A DNA stretch of 64,000 nt, from contig NZ_CP119809.1 of the NCBI RefSeq assembly GCF_029338395.1, positions 2,542,001 through 2,606,000 on the forward strand, read 5' to 3'. Within the stretch, counting starts at the first letter, position 1; every line of letters begins with the position of its first letter. The notes under the pieces are model-generated. The model ran no database searches. It was not told the origin of the DNA and was given only the letters and a program-made list of their open reading frames with translations. Shown one piece after another: positions 42,917 through 50,980 of this stretch. The position numbers and the translations under genes are program-made. The stretch comes from Halorussus caseinilyticus. GTDB taxonomy: Archaea > Halobacteriota > Halobacteria > Halobacteriales > Haladaptataceae.

Positions 42917-43015
42917 AAGTCCACTCCCGACGCGACCCGACGACCGACTCCCGTCGGAACCCGAAGACGCGACGGGCGACTCCACGACAAAAATGACACC
43001 CACTGACCGGACCGA
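42917..43015 (+). repeat. 99-base direct repeat, left copy
   Basis: This stretch is identical to 43569-43667 except for one base (T at 42981 against C at 43633). It covers the upstream leader and the first seven codons of the gene at 43645 and contains a small hairpin CCGAC-TCCC-GTCGG. Confidence 0.9.
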
Positions 43016-43110
43016 GAAGCATATCGGGGGGTTCCGCACCGAAACCGAACCATTGGCTGACGACGGGCGCGCCCCGTCGTTGTGGCCCGCCGGGGAGACG
43101 CTACCAAGGT
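42993..43110 (+). pseudogene. Internally deleted copy of the gene at 43645
   Basis: The first seven codons (MTPTDRT) and their leader are near-identical to the gene at 43645. After a few unrelated codons the frame continues with FRTETEPLADDGRAPS, matching FCAETDPWADDGRTPS at residues 72-87 of the full gene. The copy thus lacks about 58 internal codons, in frame. Similarity stops near 43110 and the frame then runs antisense through a winged-helix gene. It is a remnant of duplication followed by deletion. Confidence 0.7.
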
Positions 43111-43130
43111 TCACCGAGGCGACGCGGCGG

Positions 43131-43430
43131 TCACTCGGCGTCTCCGTCTGTCCGTTCTGCTTCGACCAGTGCGTCGAAGTCCACGTCGGGGTCGTCGTAC
43201 GCCTCGCGGTGGGCGAGTGCGACCCGCCCTTTCGGGGTGATTTCGTACAGGCCTGAGTTCTCGGCCGGGCCAATCTTCGTGACCAGTCCGTAGTCCGCCA
43301 GAATCGGGAGTCGGACGTTGACGTGCGACCGACTCTTGTCGATTTCCAGTGCGACGTTGGACGCGACGTTTCGGCCACCGTCGGCGAGTTGCTGGAGAAT
43401 CAGGAAATCGGTTGGCCGCTGGAGTTTCAC
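43131..43430 (-). CDS. PhiH1 repressor-like winged-helix protein (third of three)
   Basis: The 99-residue product has RPTDFLILQQLADGGRN, ALEIDKSRSHVNVRLPILADYGL and the wing GLYEITPKGRVALAH, a MarR/PhiH1-type winged helix, followed by an acidic tail FDALVEAERTDGDAE. It lies between the two copies of the 99-base repeat and antisense to the tail of the deleted gene copy, so it may be part of the duplicated module. It is less like the other two than they are like each other. Confidence 0.82.
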   Translation of the reverse strand: MKLQRPTDFLILQQLADGGRNVASNVALEIDKSRSHVNVRLPILADYGLVTKIGPAENSGLYEITPKGRVALAHREAYDDPDVDFDALVEAERTDGDAE

Positions 43431-43568
43431 AGTCTCACTACCCTATCGGGGTTTTTCGCTACCGACTTTTCACTCTGCCTACAACTATCGGTTGTTTCTT
43501 ATAGTAGCATGAGTTAGTAGTTGCCATCAGTAATTACTTGTTCGCCCGTCCACAATCGAGATGTGAGG

Positions 43569-43667
43569 AAGTCCACTCCCGACGCGACCCGACGACCGAC
43601 TCCCGTCGGAACCCGAAGACGCGACGGGCGACCCCACGACAAAAATGACACCCACTGACCGGACCGA
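43569..43667 (+). repeat. 99-base direct repeat, right copy
   Basis: It matches 42917-43015 with one mismatch, 652 bases downstream. Near-identity in non-coding leader sequence shows the duplication is recent or maintained by gene conversion. Confidence 0.9.
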
Positions 43668-44001
43668 CGAGTACGAACGCATCGCACGCGAGACAACGTG
43701 GCAGGTGGTGACTCGCCTCGCCGAGGATGCGACCGTCGCGGCCGACGAGACCGCCAGCGCGGTCTACCGGGACGGCGACCTCTCGGCCGAGCAGGTCGAA
43801 CGGATGCGCCAGACCGTCTTCGACCTCCGATACGCGACCGAGGAGTATCTCGCGCGGTTCTGCGCCGAGACCGACCCGTGGGCTGACGACGGGCGCACCC
43901 CGTCGTGGCGACCTACCGGGGAGACGCCGACGTGGTATCCCGAGGGTGAAACCTCGCGGACGGACGCCGAGCGCGGTAGTGAGGAACGAAATCGGGAATA
44001 G
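43645..44001 (+). CDS. Unknown acidic helical protein
   Basis: This 118-residue product is not recognised. Residues 8-75 look like a helical bundle (EYERIARETTWQVVTRLAED, then SAEQVERMRQTVFDLRYA); the rest is a Pro/Trp/Gly-rich tail WADDGRTPSWRPTGETP and a charged end. The start is supported by conservation of leader and first codons in the nearby remnant. The sequence before the ATG is GACAAAA without a clear ribosome-binding site. It belongs to the cluster of winged-helix genes; no function is proposed. Confidence 0.7.
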   Translation: MTPTDRTDEYERIARETTWQVVTRLAEDATVAADETASAVYRDGDLSAEQVERMRQTVFDLRYATEEYLARFCAETDPWADDGRTPSWRPTGETPTWYPEGETSRTDAERGSEERNRE

Positions 44002-44041
44002 CTAGTTCGGTCCCATCTCCCCCGCGAGACCCCGCCGGACC

Positions 44042-44428
44042 CTACTCGACGGGTTCGCGCCAGTGAATCGTGACGTTGTTCACCGCGAAACTGTCGTCAG
44101 TGGACTCGTCGCGACGGACCCGGAGCGTGTTCGCGCCCTCGTGGAGTTCGGTGTCGGTGATGGCGTCCTCCCAGTACTGCCACCCGTCGGCGGGCGGCAC
44201 GTCGAACCCGCCGAGCGACTCGTCGTTGATTTGGATTTCGTGGCCGTACTCACCGACGCGAAAGGCCTGCAAGCCGAGGTAGGGGTCGGTCGCGCGGTCG
44301 GTCGGGACCGTGAACTCGAACTCGGAGGTAGCGTCGCCGACGTACTCCGCCCACGGCACGTCCAGCGCGTCCTCGTCCCCGAGGTGGGCGCTCACGTTCA
44401 CCAGCGCGTAGTTGGCGCGGTAAGCCAT
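44042..44428 (-). CDS. DUF7383-like haloarchaeal protein, beta-sandwich
   Basis: The 128-residue protein alternates beta strands: RANYALVNVSAHL, DVPWAEYVGDATSEFEFTVP, YLGLQAFRVGEYGHEIQIN, FDVPPADGWQYWEDAI, GANTLRVRRDESTDDSFAV and VTIHWREPVE. This matches a haloarchaeal family I recall as DUF7383, with a jelly-roll or carbohydrate-binding-module-like look. No signal peptide is present. The function is unknown. Confidence 0.75.
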   Translation of the reverse strand: MAYRANYALVNVSAHLGDEDALDVPWAEYVGDATSEFEFTVPTDRATDPYLGLQAFRVGEYGHEIQINDESLGGFDVPPADGWQYWEDAITDTELHEGANTLRVRRDESTDDSFAVNNVTIHWREPVE

Positions 44429-44511
44429 ACCCCGTCCACGACGCGCGCCGTGAAATTCGTGGGGGTCGATGGGTCGGAGAGGGGTTTGGGTCCTTGTCGG
44501 TGGTGGTCGGT

Positions 44512-44603
44512 GTGGTGGTAGTCGTCTTCGGTGTGGTGGTCGGTAGTGGTGGTAGTCGTCTTCGGTGTGGTAGTCGGTAGTGGTGGTAGTCGTCTTCGGC
44601 GTT
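44512..44603 (+). repeat. 34-base tandem repeat, about 2.7 copies
   Basis: Units starting GTGGTGGTAGTCGTCTTCGG occur at 44512, 44546 and 44580; the first two continue TGTGGTGGTCGGTA / TGTGGTAGTCGGTA. The array lies in the non-coding gap 44429-44954, upstream of repeat family B. Nothing else in that gap looks like a gene. Confidence 0.85.
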
Positions 44604-44677
44604 CGTCGGTCCCGCTAGAGATGAGTCGGCACTACAGACGTAAGTTGTCGAGAGGAAGCTAACTTCAGGCTTGAACC

Positions 44678-44880
44678 GATGAAGACCGCAACCGCCCCGC
44701 ACCGCCACCGCGGGCCACACACCTCCCCAACCGACTCCCTCACTCGTACCCTTCGGGTACTCGTTCGGTCGTCCACCGGCAGACAATCCGGTCTGCCGAG
44801 CAGTCGGCGCACAGCGCCGACGACCTCGCGCGGATGGGCGCGGCCACTCGCGGGCCGCGCCCGCACGCGCCGGGGTGGAC
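44678..44880 (+). repeat. Dispersed repeat family B, copy 1
   Basis: It begins GATGAAGACCGCA, has GCCCCGCA, AACCGACT, a small palindrome GTACCCTTCGGGTAC, GTCGGCGC, and ends with the fold-back GCGCGGCCACTCGCGGGCCG plus CGCC...GGGTGGA. The same order recurs at 50529. There is no coding character. Confidence 0.65.
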
Positions 44881-44954
44881 GGTCGAGCGCGGGCGCACAC
44901 GCCGGAGTGGGCGTGTCGCACGCGAGCGCACGCTGGCGGAGAGAACAATCCCCC

Positions 44955-45290
44955 TCAGAGTCGGACGTAGGCGTACCCCTCGTCCTGCAACCGGGTGAGT
45001 TCGCCGACGCCCGACGAGACGACTTCGACTCCCTCCAGCAAGTCGGTCTCCGAGACCGCGGGGTGCCGTGCGGCGTTGCGACAGACCTTCAGACCGGCGC
45101 CTTCGCCGAGAAGGTCCCGGAGGTCCCCGGCGAGGTCCGAGTCGGCGTGGAGGCTGGCGATGGCCTCCCCGCGGTCGAAGACCGCCGCGACCGACTCCAT
45201 CTCGACCGACTCGTCGGCGAGCAGGTTCCGGACCTTGGCGACGACGACCCGCACGTCCTCGGGCGTCGAAACGTGGAAGACGGTTTGCAT
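44955..45290 (-). CDS. DsrE/DsrF-like family protein
   Basis: This 111-residue protein begins QTVFHVSTPEDVRVVVAKVRNLL, with SVAAVFDRGEAI and GAGLKVCRNAARHP including one cysteine, and ends LQDEGYAYVRL. This is the small alpha/beta layout of DsrE-like sulfur-relay or redox proteins; the single Cys in KVCRNA is at the usual active position. The ATG at 45290 is chosen; a far longer frame upstream is antisense to Pus10. It is divergent from pus10 with about 105 bases between. The cellular role in haloarchaea is not known. Confidence 0.82.
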   Translation of the reverse strand: MQTVFHVSTPEDVRVVVAKVRNLLADESVEMESVAAVFDRGEAIASLHADSDLAGDLRDLLGEGAGLKVCRNAARHPAVSETDLLEGVEVVSSGVGELTRLQDEGYAYVRL

Positions 45291-45395
45291 GCTCGGGGTC
45301 TCTCGCGGCGGGGCGAAAGGGGTTGCGGTGGCGTCGGACCGTCGCTTCGCGCCGAATGAGAAACCCGTAAACCGCCGCGTCGCCACCCTATCGAC

Positions 45396-46736
45396 ATGAC
45401 CATCCTCGAAGACGCTCGCCGGGTCGCCGAGAACGGCCCGGTCTGCGATTCCTGTCTGGGCCGGTGTTTCGCCGACCGGAGTTTCGGGCTGACCAACGAC
45501 GAACGCGGCCGCTCGCTCCGGGTCGCGGCCGCACTGGAGGACGACGACCCCTTCGACCCGACCGACCCCGAGACCTGCTGGGTGTGCGAGGGCGAGAGCC
45601 AGCGGTTCGACGAGTGGGCGCGGAAAGTCGCCGACTCGCTCGAAGGCTGGAACTTCGCCACCTATCAGGTCGGAACTCGGACCCCGCCGCTCATCGAGGA
45701 GAACGAGGCCCTGCTCCGTGAGTCCGCCGACCTGCCCGAGGACGCGGGCGAGTCGTTCAAGTCCGAGTTCAACCGGGAAGTCGGCAAGCGCGTCGGCCGA
45801 CTCACCGGGACCGAAGTGGACTTCGAGCGCCCCGACGTGTTGGCCCTGCTCAACGTCGAGGCCGCGCCGCGGGCGGGCGAGGAGGGAGAAATCTCGGACC
45901 ACGCGGTCGAGGTCCAAATCAACTCGGCGTTCGTCTACGGCCGGTACGAGAAACTGAAGCGCGACATCCCCCAGACCGAGTGGCCCTGCCGGGAGTGTGG
46001 CGGGTCGGGCAAGCAACTCGCGGAGGGCGGCGGCGAGGAACCCTGCGACCACTGCGGCGGGTCGGGCTATCTCTACGACGAGAGCGTCGAGCAACTCACC
46101 ACCCCGCCGGTCTTGGAGGCGATGGACGGCGAGGAGGCGCTGTTCCACGGCGCGGGCCGCGAGGACGTGGACGCCAAAATGCTCGGGACCGGCCGACCCT
46201 TCGTCATCGAAGTCAAGCGCCCCCGAACCCGGAGCGTGGACACCGACGCGCTCCAGCGGGAAATCAACGAGTTCGCCGACGGGAAGGTCGAAGTCACCGA
46301 CCTCGCGCTGGCGACTCACGAGATGGTCGAGCGCGTCAAGGAACTCGACGCGAGCAAGACCTACCGGATGGACGTTGCCTTCGAGGACGACGTGACCGAG
46401 CAGGCCCTCGAAGCGGCCATCGAGGAACTCCGAGGCGCTACCGTCGAACAGGACACTCCCCAGCGCGTGGACCACCGCCGGGCCTCGCTCACCCGGACCC
46501 GGAGCGTCTACGACATCGACGGCCACCTCGAAGACACCCGAACCGGCGAACTCGAAGTCCACGGCGAAGGCGGTCTCTACGTCAAGGAACTCGTCTCGGG
46601 CGACGACGGCCGGACAACCCCGAGTCTCGCGGGTCTGCTCGGCGTCGGCGCGGAGGTCACGGCGCTCGACGTAGTGGCCGTCGAGGGCGAAGACGAAGCG
46701 TTCGACGACCCCGAGTATCTGAAGGAAGCTGTCTGA
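45396..46736 (+). CDS. pus10: tRNA pseudouridine synthase Pus10
   Basis: This 446-residue archaeal Pus10 modifies U54 and U55 in the tRNA T-loop. The N-terminal THUMP-containing part has a zinc module (CDSCLGRCFADR and CWVCEGE). A second zinc-like insertion CRECGGSGKQL / CDHCGGSGYLY is seen in haloarchaeal members. The catalytic domain carries HGAGREDVDAKMLGTGRPF with the catalytic aspartate, RPRTRS, then a C-terminal QRVDHRRASLTRTR. There is no TruB-dependent context nearby. It is a housekeeping gene with strong GC-rich codon bias. Confidence 0.93.
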   Translation: MTILEDARRVAENGPVCDSCLGRCFADRSFGLTNDERGRSLRVAAALEDDDPFDPTDPETCWVCEGESQRFDEWARKVADSLEGWNFATYQVGTRTPPLIEENEALLRESADLPEDAGESFKSEFNREVGKRVGRLTGTEVDFERPDVLALLNVEAAPRAGEEGEISDHAVEVQINSAFVYGRYEKLKRDIPQTEWPCRECGGSGKQLAEGGGEEPCDHCGGSGYLYDESVEQLTTPPVLEAMDGEEALFHGAGREDVDAKMLGTGRPFVIEVKRPRTRSVDTDALQREINEFADGKVEVTDLALATHEMVERVKELDASKTYRMDVAFEDDVTEQALEAAIEELRGATVEQDTPQRVDHRRASLTRTRSVYDIDGHLEDTRTGELEVHGEGGLYVKELVSGDDGRTTPSLAGLLGVGAEVTALDVVAVEGEDEAFDDPEYLKEAV

Positions 46737-46818
46737 GGACTTCGGTCCGGAGACCGCGGTCCGACCGAGGCGACCGATGCGCCACAAACCGTAGATACCG
46801 AAACGGCGTACCGCCGAC

Positions 46819-47562
46819 ATGGGACCCGACGACCGGCCACACGGCAACGAAGACCGCGAAGAGATACCGGACGACGACCCCGGCGACCGGTTCGGACAGA
46901 ACGTCGGGGAGGCCGTCGCCAGCGACCCCTCGGCGATGACCGGGATGCTCGGCCACTTCTATCGGGGACAACTCCACCGCACGACGACGTGGCGGGGTCG
47001 TCTCGACCAGACATCCTACTGGGCGGTCACGATTATCGCCGCCCTGCTGACGTGGGTGTTCTCCAGTTCCGGCAACCCCCACTACCTCCTGCTCGTCGGG
47101 ATGGGCGCGATGGTGGTCTTTCTCGTGGTCGAGACCCGGCGCTACCGGGCCTACGACGTGTGGCGCGAGCGCGTCCGACTGCTCGAACAGGACCTGTTCG
47201 CGGGAGTGTTCGACCCCGAGAGCGAACCGACCCATCCCGACTGGCGGCAGCGTCTCGCCGCCGACCTCAGAGACCCGTCGGTCAAGACGCCGATGCTCGT
47301 CGCGCTGGCCCGGCGACTCCGGCGCATCTACTATCCGCTGTTGCTCGTCCTGCTGGCGTCGTGGCTGGTCCGAATCACGGTGTTCCAACCGAAGGAGACG
47401 TGGCGAACGACCGCCCGAATATTCGGCATCTCGGGCGCGACGGTGGTGATGGGCGTCGGCCTGTTCTACCTTGCGATGACGGCCGTCGTGGTCTACGGCG
47501 TCGTGAGTCGAGGCGAGCGCGAGTTCCACGAGCGCGAGCAGACCGACCCGTGGAGAGAGTGA
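46819..47562 (+). CDS. DUF2270-family membrane protein
   Basis: The 247-residue protein has a charged N-terminus, then FYRGQLHRTTTWRGRLDQTSYW, four hydrophobic segments (two near residues 70-105, two near 175-235), a conserved central VETRRYRAYDVWRERVRLLE and a charged C-terminus. It matches DUF2270, found widely in haloarchaea. The function is unknown. It follows pus10 after 82 bases and may be co-transcribed. Confidence 0.85.
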   Translation: MGPDDRPHGNEDREEIPDDDPGDRFGQNVGEAVASDPSAMTGMLGHFYRGQLHRTTTWRGRLDQTSYWAVTIIAALLTWVFSSSGNPHYLLLVGMGAMVVFLVVETRRYRAYDVWRERVRLLEQDLFAGVFDPESEPTHPDWRQRLAADLRDPSVKTPMLVALARRLRRIYYPLLLVLLASWLVRITVFQPKETWRTTARIFGISGATVVMGVGLFYLAMTAVVVYGVVSRGEREFHEREQTDPWRE

Positions 47563-47590
47563 CCGGCGCGGTCCCGCCGTTCGGCGTCGG

Positions 47591-47887
47591 TCACTCGACG
47601 GCGGACGAAACGGCGACCCGGCCGTCGGCGTGAATCCGAATCTCGTACCGTTCGACCGTGGCGGTGAACTGCCAGTCGGCGGTCTCGTTCGCCCGGAACA
47701 GGGCGTCGATGGCGTCCACGTCCACGCTGTCGTAGAGTGTGAGGTCGAGTTCCGACGGCGAGACGCCCTCGACGGCCGCGAGCGCGGTGTAGAGCGTCCT
47801 GCTTACCGGTTCCGAGTCGGTGGGGTCGTGGCGGGTGCGGTAGAGTGCCGTCGCGTCGGTCTCGGTCGAGTGAGTCGAAACTGCCAT
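47591..47887 (-). CDS. HalOD1 output-domain protein
   Basis: The 98-residue acidic product has ALYRTRHDPTDSEPVSRTLY, ALAAVEGVSPSELDLTLYDSVDVDAIDALF and the C-terminal block VERYEIRIHADGRVAVS, the pattern of the single-domain HalOD1 family. In haloarchaea this domain is found alone or as the output part of response regulators. No receiver or kinase gene is adjacent, so the partner is unknown. Confidence 0.85.
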   Translation of the reverse strand: MAVSTHSTETDATALYRTRHDPTDSEPVSRTLYTALAAVEGVSPSELDLTLYDSVDVDAIDALFRANETADWQFTATVERYEIRIHADGRVAVSSAVE

Positions 47888-47998
47888 ACCTGTCGGACGA
47901 CTTCCAGAGGCATCAATCTCCGGCAGACACCCGTCAGACGCTCTGTTCGTCCCGTCTGCGGGGGCGTGAAATTCCCGCGCTCGTGGCGATTGGGTCGT

Positions 47999-49441
47999 TC
48001 AATCGTCGGCGGGCGCGTCCGGTCGGAACTCCCGACTGATGGCCTTCCACTTGCCGGTCGAGAACCGGTAGTAGTTGATGACCGCTGGAACCGTCGTCTC
48101 GGCGACGAACGAGAGGTAGAGACCCATCAGTCCGAGCGACGTGGTGGCTCCGAGATACGCCACCGGGATGGCGACCCCGAACATGCCGACGACTTGACTG
48201 TAGAACGGCCAGCGCGTGTCGCCGCTGGCGTCGAGCGGTCCCGCGGTCGCGGCTTTGACGCCCTGTCCGACGGCGGCGACGCAGGCCGCGTAGACGAGTG
48301 CTACCGCGACCGGAATCGAGAGGTCGCTGGCGTCACCGACGAACAGGAGGACGATTGGTTCGGCGAACGCGCCCACCAGCGCCGCCGCGACGACGTAGGT
48401 AGCGACCGAGAAGACCACGATGTCCACGGCGTACTCCTCGGCGGCGCGTTCGTCGCCGGTGCCCAGTTCCTGACCGACGAGACTGCTCGCGGCCAGTCCG
48501 AAACCCCAACCGGGCGTGTTCATCAGTCCCCAGATGCGCCGACTGATGACGTAGGCCGCGACCACGCCGGGACCGAACAGCGCGACGATGGCGAGCATCG
48601 GGAACTTGGCGACGGTCCAGATTCCGTTGCGGCCCACGACCGGGAGACCGATGCGAACCAAGTCCACAATCGTCTCGCGGTCGAGGTAGGTGCCGACGGG
48701 ATTCACCTGCACGGGCAAGTCGCCGACGCCCGGGAGACGACCCCACACGAGACCCGCGACGAACGTCGCGGTCACGAGGACGTTCGCCAGCACGGTGCCG
48801 ACGGCGGCCCCGACGACGCCCGCGTCGAGACCGAAGATGAAGACGCCGCTGAGGACGACGTTGGCGAGTGCGCCGCCGCCGCGGACGACCATCGGCGTCC
48901 ACGCGTCGTCCGCGCCGATGTAGACCCGACTTCCGACGAGGTTGAGACCCGCGAACGGGACGCCGAACGCGAGAATCCGGAGGTAGTCCGCGCCGAGTTC
49001 GACCGCCCGCGCGTCGTCGGTCATCACCGCGATGAGGTCGGCGGGAAAGAGCCAGAAGGTCGCGGCCACGGGGAGCGACACCGCGACCACGACGGCGGCG
49101 CTGGCCCGGACCGCCTGTCCGAGTTCGTCGCGGGCGTCCGCGCCGTAGCGCTGGGAGACGAGCGCGATGGTCCCGCCCGCCATGCCGCCGCCGAGCGAGA
49201 ACGCGACGCCCCAGTAGGGACTGGCGAAACCGATGCCCGCGATTGCGACCGGGCCGATTGCCAACCCGACCATCGCCACGTCCACGGCGTTCTTCGACAT
49301 CCGCGCGAGTCCGGTGACGATGCGGGGCCACGCGAGGTCCGTCGTCCGACGGACTCGCTCCGGGGCGACGAGACCGACGCGAGCGAGCACCCAGCCGACC
49401 GCGAGGATGAGAAGTCGGACCGGATTCGGGAAGCGTACCAC
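47999..49441 (-). CDS. MATE-family multidrug/metabolite exporter
   Basis: This 480-residue polytopic exporter has twelve hydrophobic helices. It has the MATE hallmarks RVRRTTDLAWPRIVTGLARM, SPYWGVAFSLGGGMAGGTIALVSQRYGA, AGLNLVGSRVYIGADDAWTPM and the second-half repeat GWGFGLAASSLVGQELGTGD. It would exchange cationic compounds for Na+ or H+. A GTG at 49441 is chosen over the frame to 49600 because TATTTTAC lies about 30 bases upstream of it, and family members begin just before RFPNPVRLL; the extra residues would be unlike a membrane protein start. Confidence 0.88.
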   Translation of the reverse strand: MVRFPNPVRLLILAVGWVLARVGLVAPERVRRTTDLAWPRIVTGLARMSKNAVDVAMVGLAIGPVAIAGIGFASPYWGVAFSLGGGMAGGTIALVSQRYGADARDELGQAVRASAAVVVAVSLPVAATFWLFPADLIAVMTDDARAVELGADYLRILAFGVPFAGLNLVGSRVYIGADDAWTPMVVRGGGALANVVLSGVFIFGLDAGVVGAAVGTVLANVLVTATFVAGLVWGRLPGVGDLPVQVNPVGTYLDRETIVDLVRIGLPVVGRNGIWTVAKFPMLAIVALFGPGVVAAYVISRRIWGLMNTPGWGFGLAASSLVGQELGTGDERAAEEYAVDIVVFSVATYVVAAALVGAFAEPIVLLFVGDASDLSIPVAVALVYAACVAAVGQGVKAATAGPLDASGDTRWPFYSQVVGMFGVAIPVAYLGATTSLGLMGLYLSFVAETTVPAVINYYRFSTGKWKAISREFRPDAPADD

Positions 49442-49724
49442 GTTAGTCGGAGTATTTCGAATCGAAAGTAAAATAGTTTCTATGTGAGTGAGAGGCGTTC
49501 GGACGCGAACCGTGACGCGAGCGTTATCTCCGTCCCCGGCGCGCGCCGAGTCGAACGACGAACGTGCTTCGCGTGCCGGGACAGAACGGTCGTCCGGCAA
49601 GTTACAACAATTCTAAACATAACTATACAATTCTTTAACATTCCTATACAAACCTCAAGTCCTCCCGAACCGCACCCCGCCGACCATCGAAACAACCAAT
49701 TAGTCGCGCACAGACTTCGGGAGC

Positions 49725-50393
49725 GTGTTCGGAGTAGACGAAGCGGGAAAGGGTCCGGTCCTCGGGTCGATGTTCGCCGCCGCGGTCCGAGTCTCCGACT
49801 CGGACGCGCTCCCGGCGGGCATCGCCGACTCGAAGCGACTCGCCCCGAAGCGCCGCGAGCGCATCGCGGCCGAGTTGCGCGACGCCGACCGCATCGCGGT
49901 CGGCGTCGCCGAAGTCCCGGTCGAGCGAATCGACGGCGACGAGGACATGAACACCCTCACCGTGGCGGCCCACGCCGAGGCCGTCGGCGAAGTCGTCGGT
50001 CCGGACGAGCGCGCCCCGGAGGGCATCGCGGACGCGGGCGACACCAGCGAGGAACGTTTCGCCCGCAGAGTCGCCGACCGCGCACCCGCAGAGGTGTCGC
50101 TGACCGCGGAACACGGGGCCGACGACGAGTACGCCGTGGTCGGCGCGGCCAGCATCGTCGCCAAGGTCGAACGGGACGCCCACGTCGCAACGCTCGCCGA
50201 CCGCTACGCCGACGAGTACGGCCCGGAACTCGGGGACCTCGGGTCGGGCTATCCGAGCGACTCGACTACTCGGGAGTTTCTGGAGTCGTTCGTGGCCGCG
50301 GAGGGCCGTCTGCCCGACTGCGCGCGACGGAGTTGGTCCACCTGCGAGGACGTGCTGGCGGAGGCCGAGCAGTCTGGACTGGGGGAGTTTTAG
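49725..50393 (+). CDS. rnhB: Ribonuclease HII
   Basis: This 222-residue enzyme cleaves RNA in RNA/DNA hybrids. VDEAGKGPVLGSM gives catalytic D5 and E6. IADSKRLAPKRRERIA, VVGAASIVAKVERDAHV (further catalytic residues) and the C-terminal GSGYPSDSTTREFL match archaeal RnhB. A GTG start is used, 283 bases from the divergent exporter. The spacer contains AT-rich patches at 49611-49640 but no gene. Confidence 0.92.
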   Translation: MFGVDEAGKGPVLGSMFAAAVRVSDSDALPAGIADSKRLAPKRRERIAAELRDADRIAVGVAEVPVERIDGDEDMNTLTVAAHAEAVGEVVGPDERAPEGIADAGDTSEERFARRVADRAPAEVSLTAEHGADDEYAVVGAASIVAKVERDAHVATLADRYADEYGPELGDLGSGYPSDSTTREFLESFVAAEGRLPDCARRSWSTCEDVLAEAEQSGLGEF

Positions 50394-50450
50394 GTCGAGC
50401 AGGTCGGAGCGGGGAAAGTAGGCTTTTTCGAGGGGTTCGGACCTGTTACC

Positions 50451-50519
50451 GGCGGGTTTGCTACATCGGCGAGGTTTGCTACGCTGGCGGAGTTTGCTAC
50501 GGCGGTCAAGCTAGCTACT
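50451..50519 (+). repeat. Degenerate 18-base tandem repeat, about four copies
   Basis: Units GGCGGGTTTGCTACATC, GGCGAGGTTTGCTACGCT, GGCGGAGTTTGCTACGGC and GGTCAAGCTAGCTACTGC follow one another. They sit directly upstream of repeat family B copy 2, as another tandem array precedes copy 1. Confidence 0.75.
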
Positions 50520-50528
50520 GCCGACTCC

Positions 50529-50729
50529 GATGAAGACCGCACTGCACCGCCCCGCATCGCGAGGGCCACGTCCTCAACCGACTGCGTTGCCTGCGGTCGC
50601 AGGTCAGCGAGACGCGAAGCGTCTCGCAAGCCTCAGTCGCTTCGCTCCGGCCTGTGCTACTCGTCTCTCGCACGCCGTCGGCGCGGCCACTTGCGGGCCG
50701 CGCCAGCGCGCGCCGGGTGGAGAAGGACG
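50529..50729 (+). repeat. Dispersed repeat family B, copy 2
   Basis: GATGAAGACCGCA, GCCCCGCA, GGGCCACG, CAACCGACT, short palindromes (CTGCGGTCGCAG; GAGACGCGAAGCGTCTC), then GTCGGCGCGGCCACTTGCGG and GGCCGCGCCAGCG. Order and spacing match copy 1 at 44678-44880. The 50394-50816 gap has no supported gene besides these elements. Confidence 0.65.
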
Positions 50730-50816
50730 AGCGTCAATCGGCGTCGGGTGAGCTATCCTGAACTTTTTGGCGGTGGGGTTCGGACCGCGAAGTATGGTCC
50801 CCCACTGCTCGCGGCG

Positions 50817-50975
50817 ATGCCGAGTCCCTTCGAAGTCGTCTTCTTCGGTCTCTTCGCAGTCGCGGCGCTGTTGAAGTGGCGACTGTTGGACCGGTTGCTC
50901 TCCGGCGAGTTCTCGCCGTGGAACCTGCTCGGGGAGTACCGGGACGGGAAGCAATCTGCGGGAGACGACGAGTAA
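50817..50975 (+). CDS. Small single-helix membrane protein
   Basis: A 52-residue frame from the ATG at 50817: MPSPFEVVFFGLFAVAALLK forms a hydrophobic helix, followed by WRLLDRLLSGEFSPWNLLGE and an acidic end. An upstream frame would extend into repeat DNA and is not used. The gene is convergent with the MazF-like gene, five bases apart. The composition is that of a real haloarchaeal small protein, but no family is recognised. Confidence 0.5.
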   Translation: MPSPFEVVFFGLFAVAALLKWRLLDRLLSGEFSPWNLLGEYRDGKQSAGDDE

Positions 50976-50980
50976 GAGTC

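Noticed and set aside
38081-44001. BREX or other multi-gene defence island around the restriction enzyme
   Set aside because: The large protein resembles PglX, but no PglZ, BrxC, BrxL or similar gene is nearby and it has its own nuclease motif, so a stand-alone type IIG enzyme fits better.
44512-44603. CRISPR-like or minisatellite-encoded gene
   Set aside because: The 34-base units abut without spacers, and no frame through them has a plausible start or composition.
45291-46847. N-terminal extension of the DsrE-like gene antisense to pus10
   Set aside because: The extension overlaps pus10 completely and has shadow-like composition; the DsrE domain starts at the internal ATG at 45290.
49484-50533. 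349-residue plus-strand frame overlapping rnhB
   Set aside because: It is the +1 shadow of rnhB, Arg/Gly-rich, ending in the tandem-repeat DNA.
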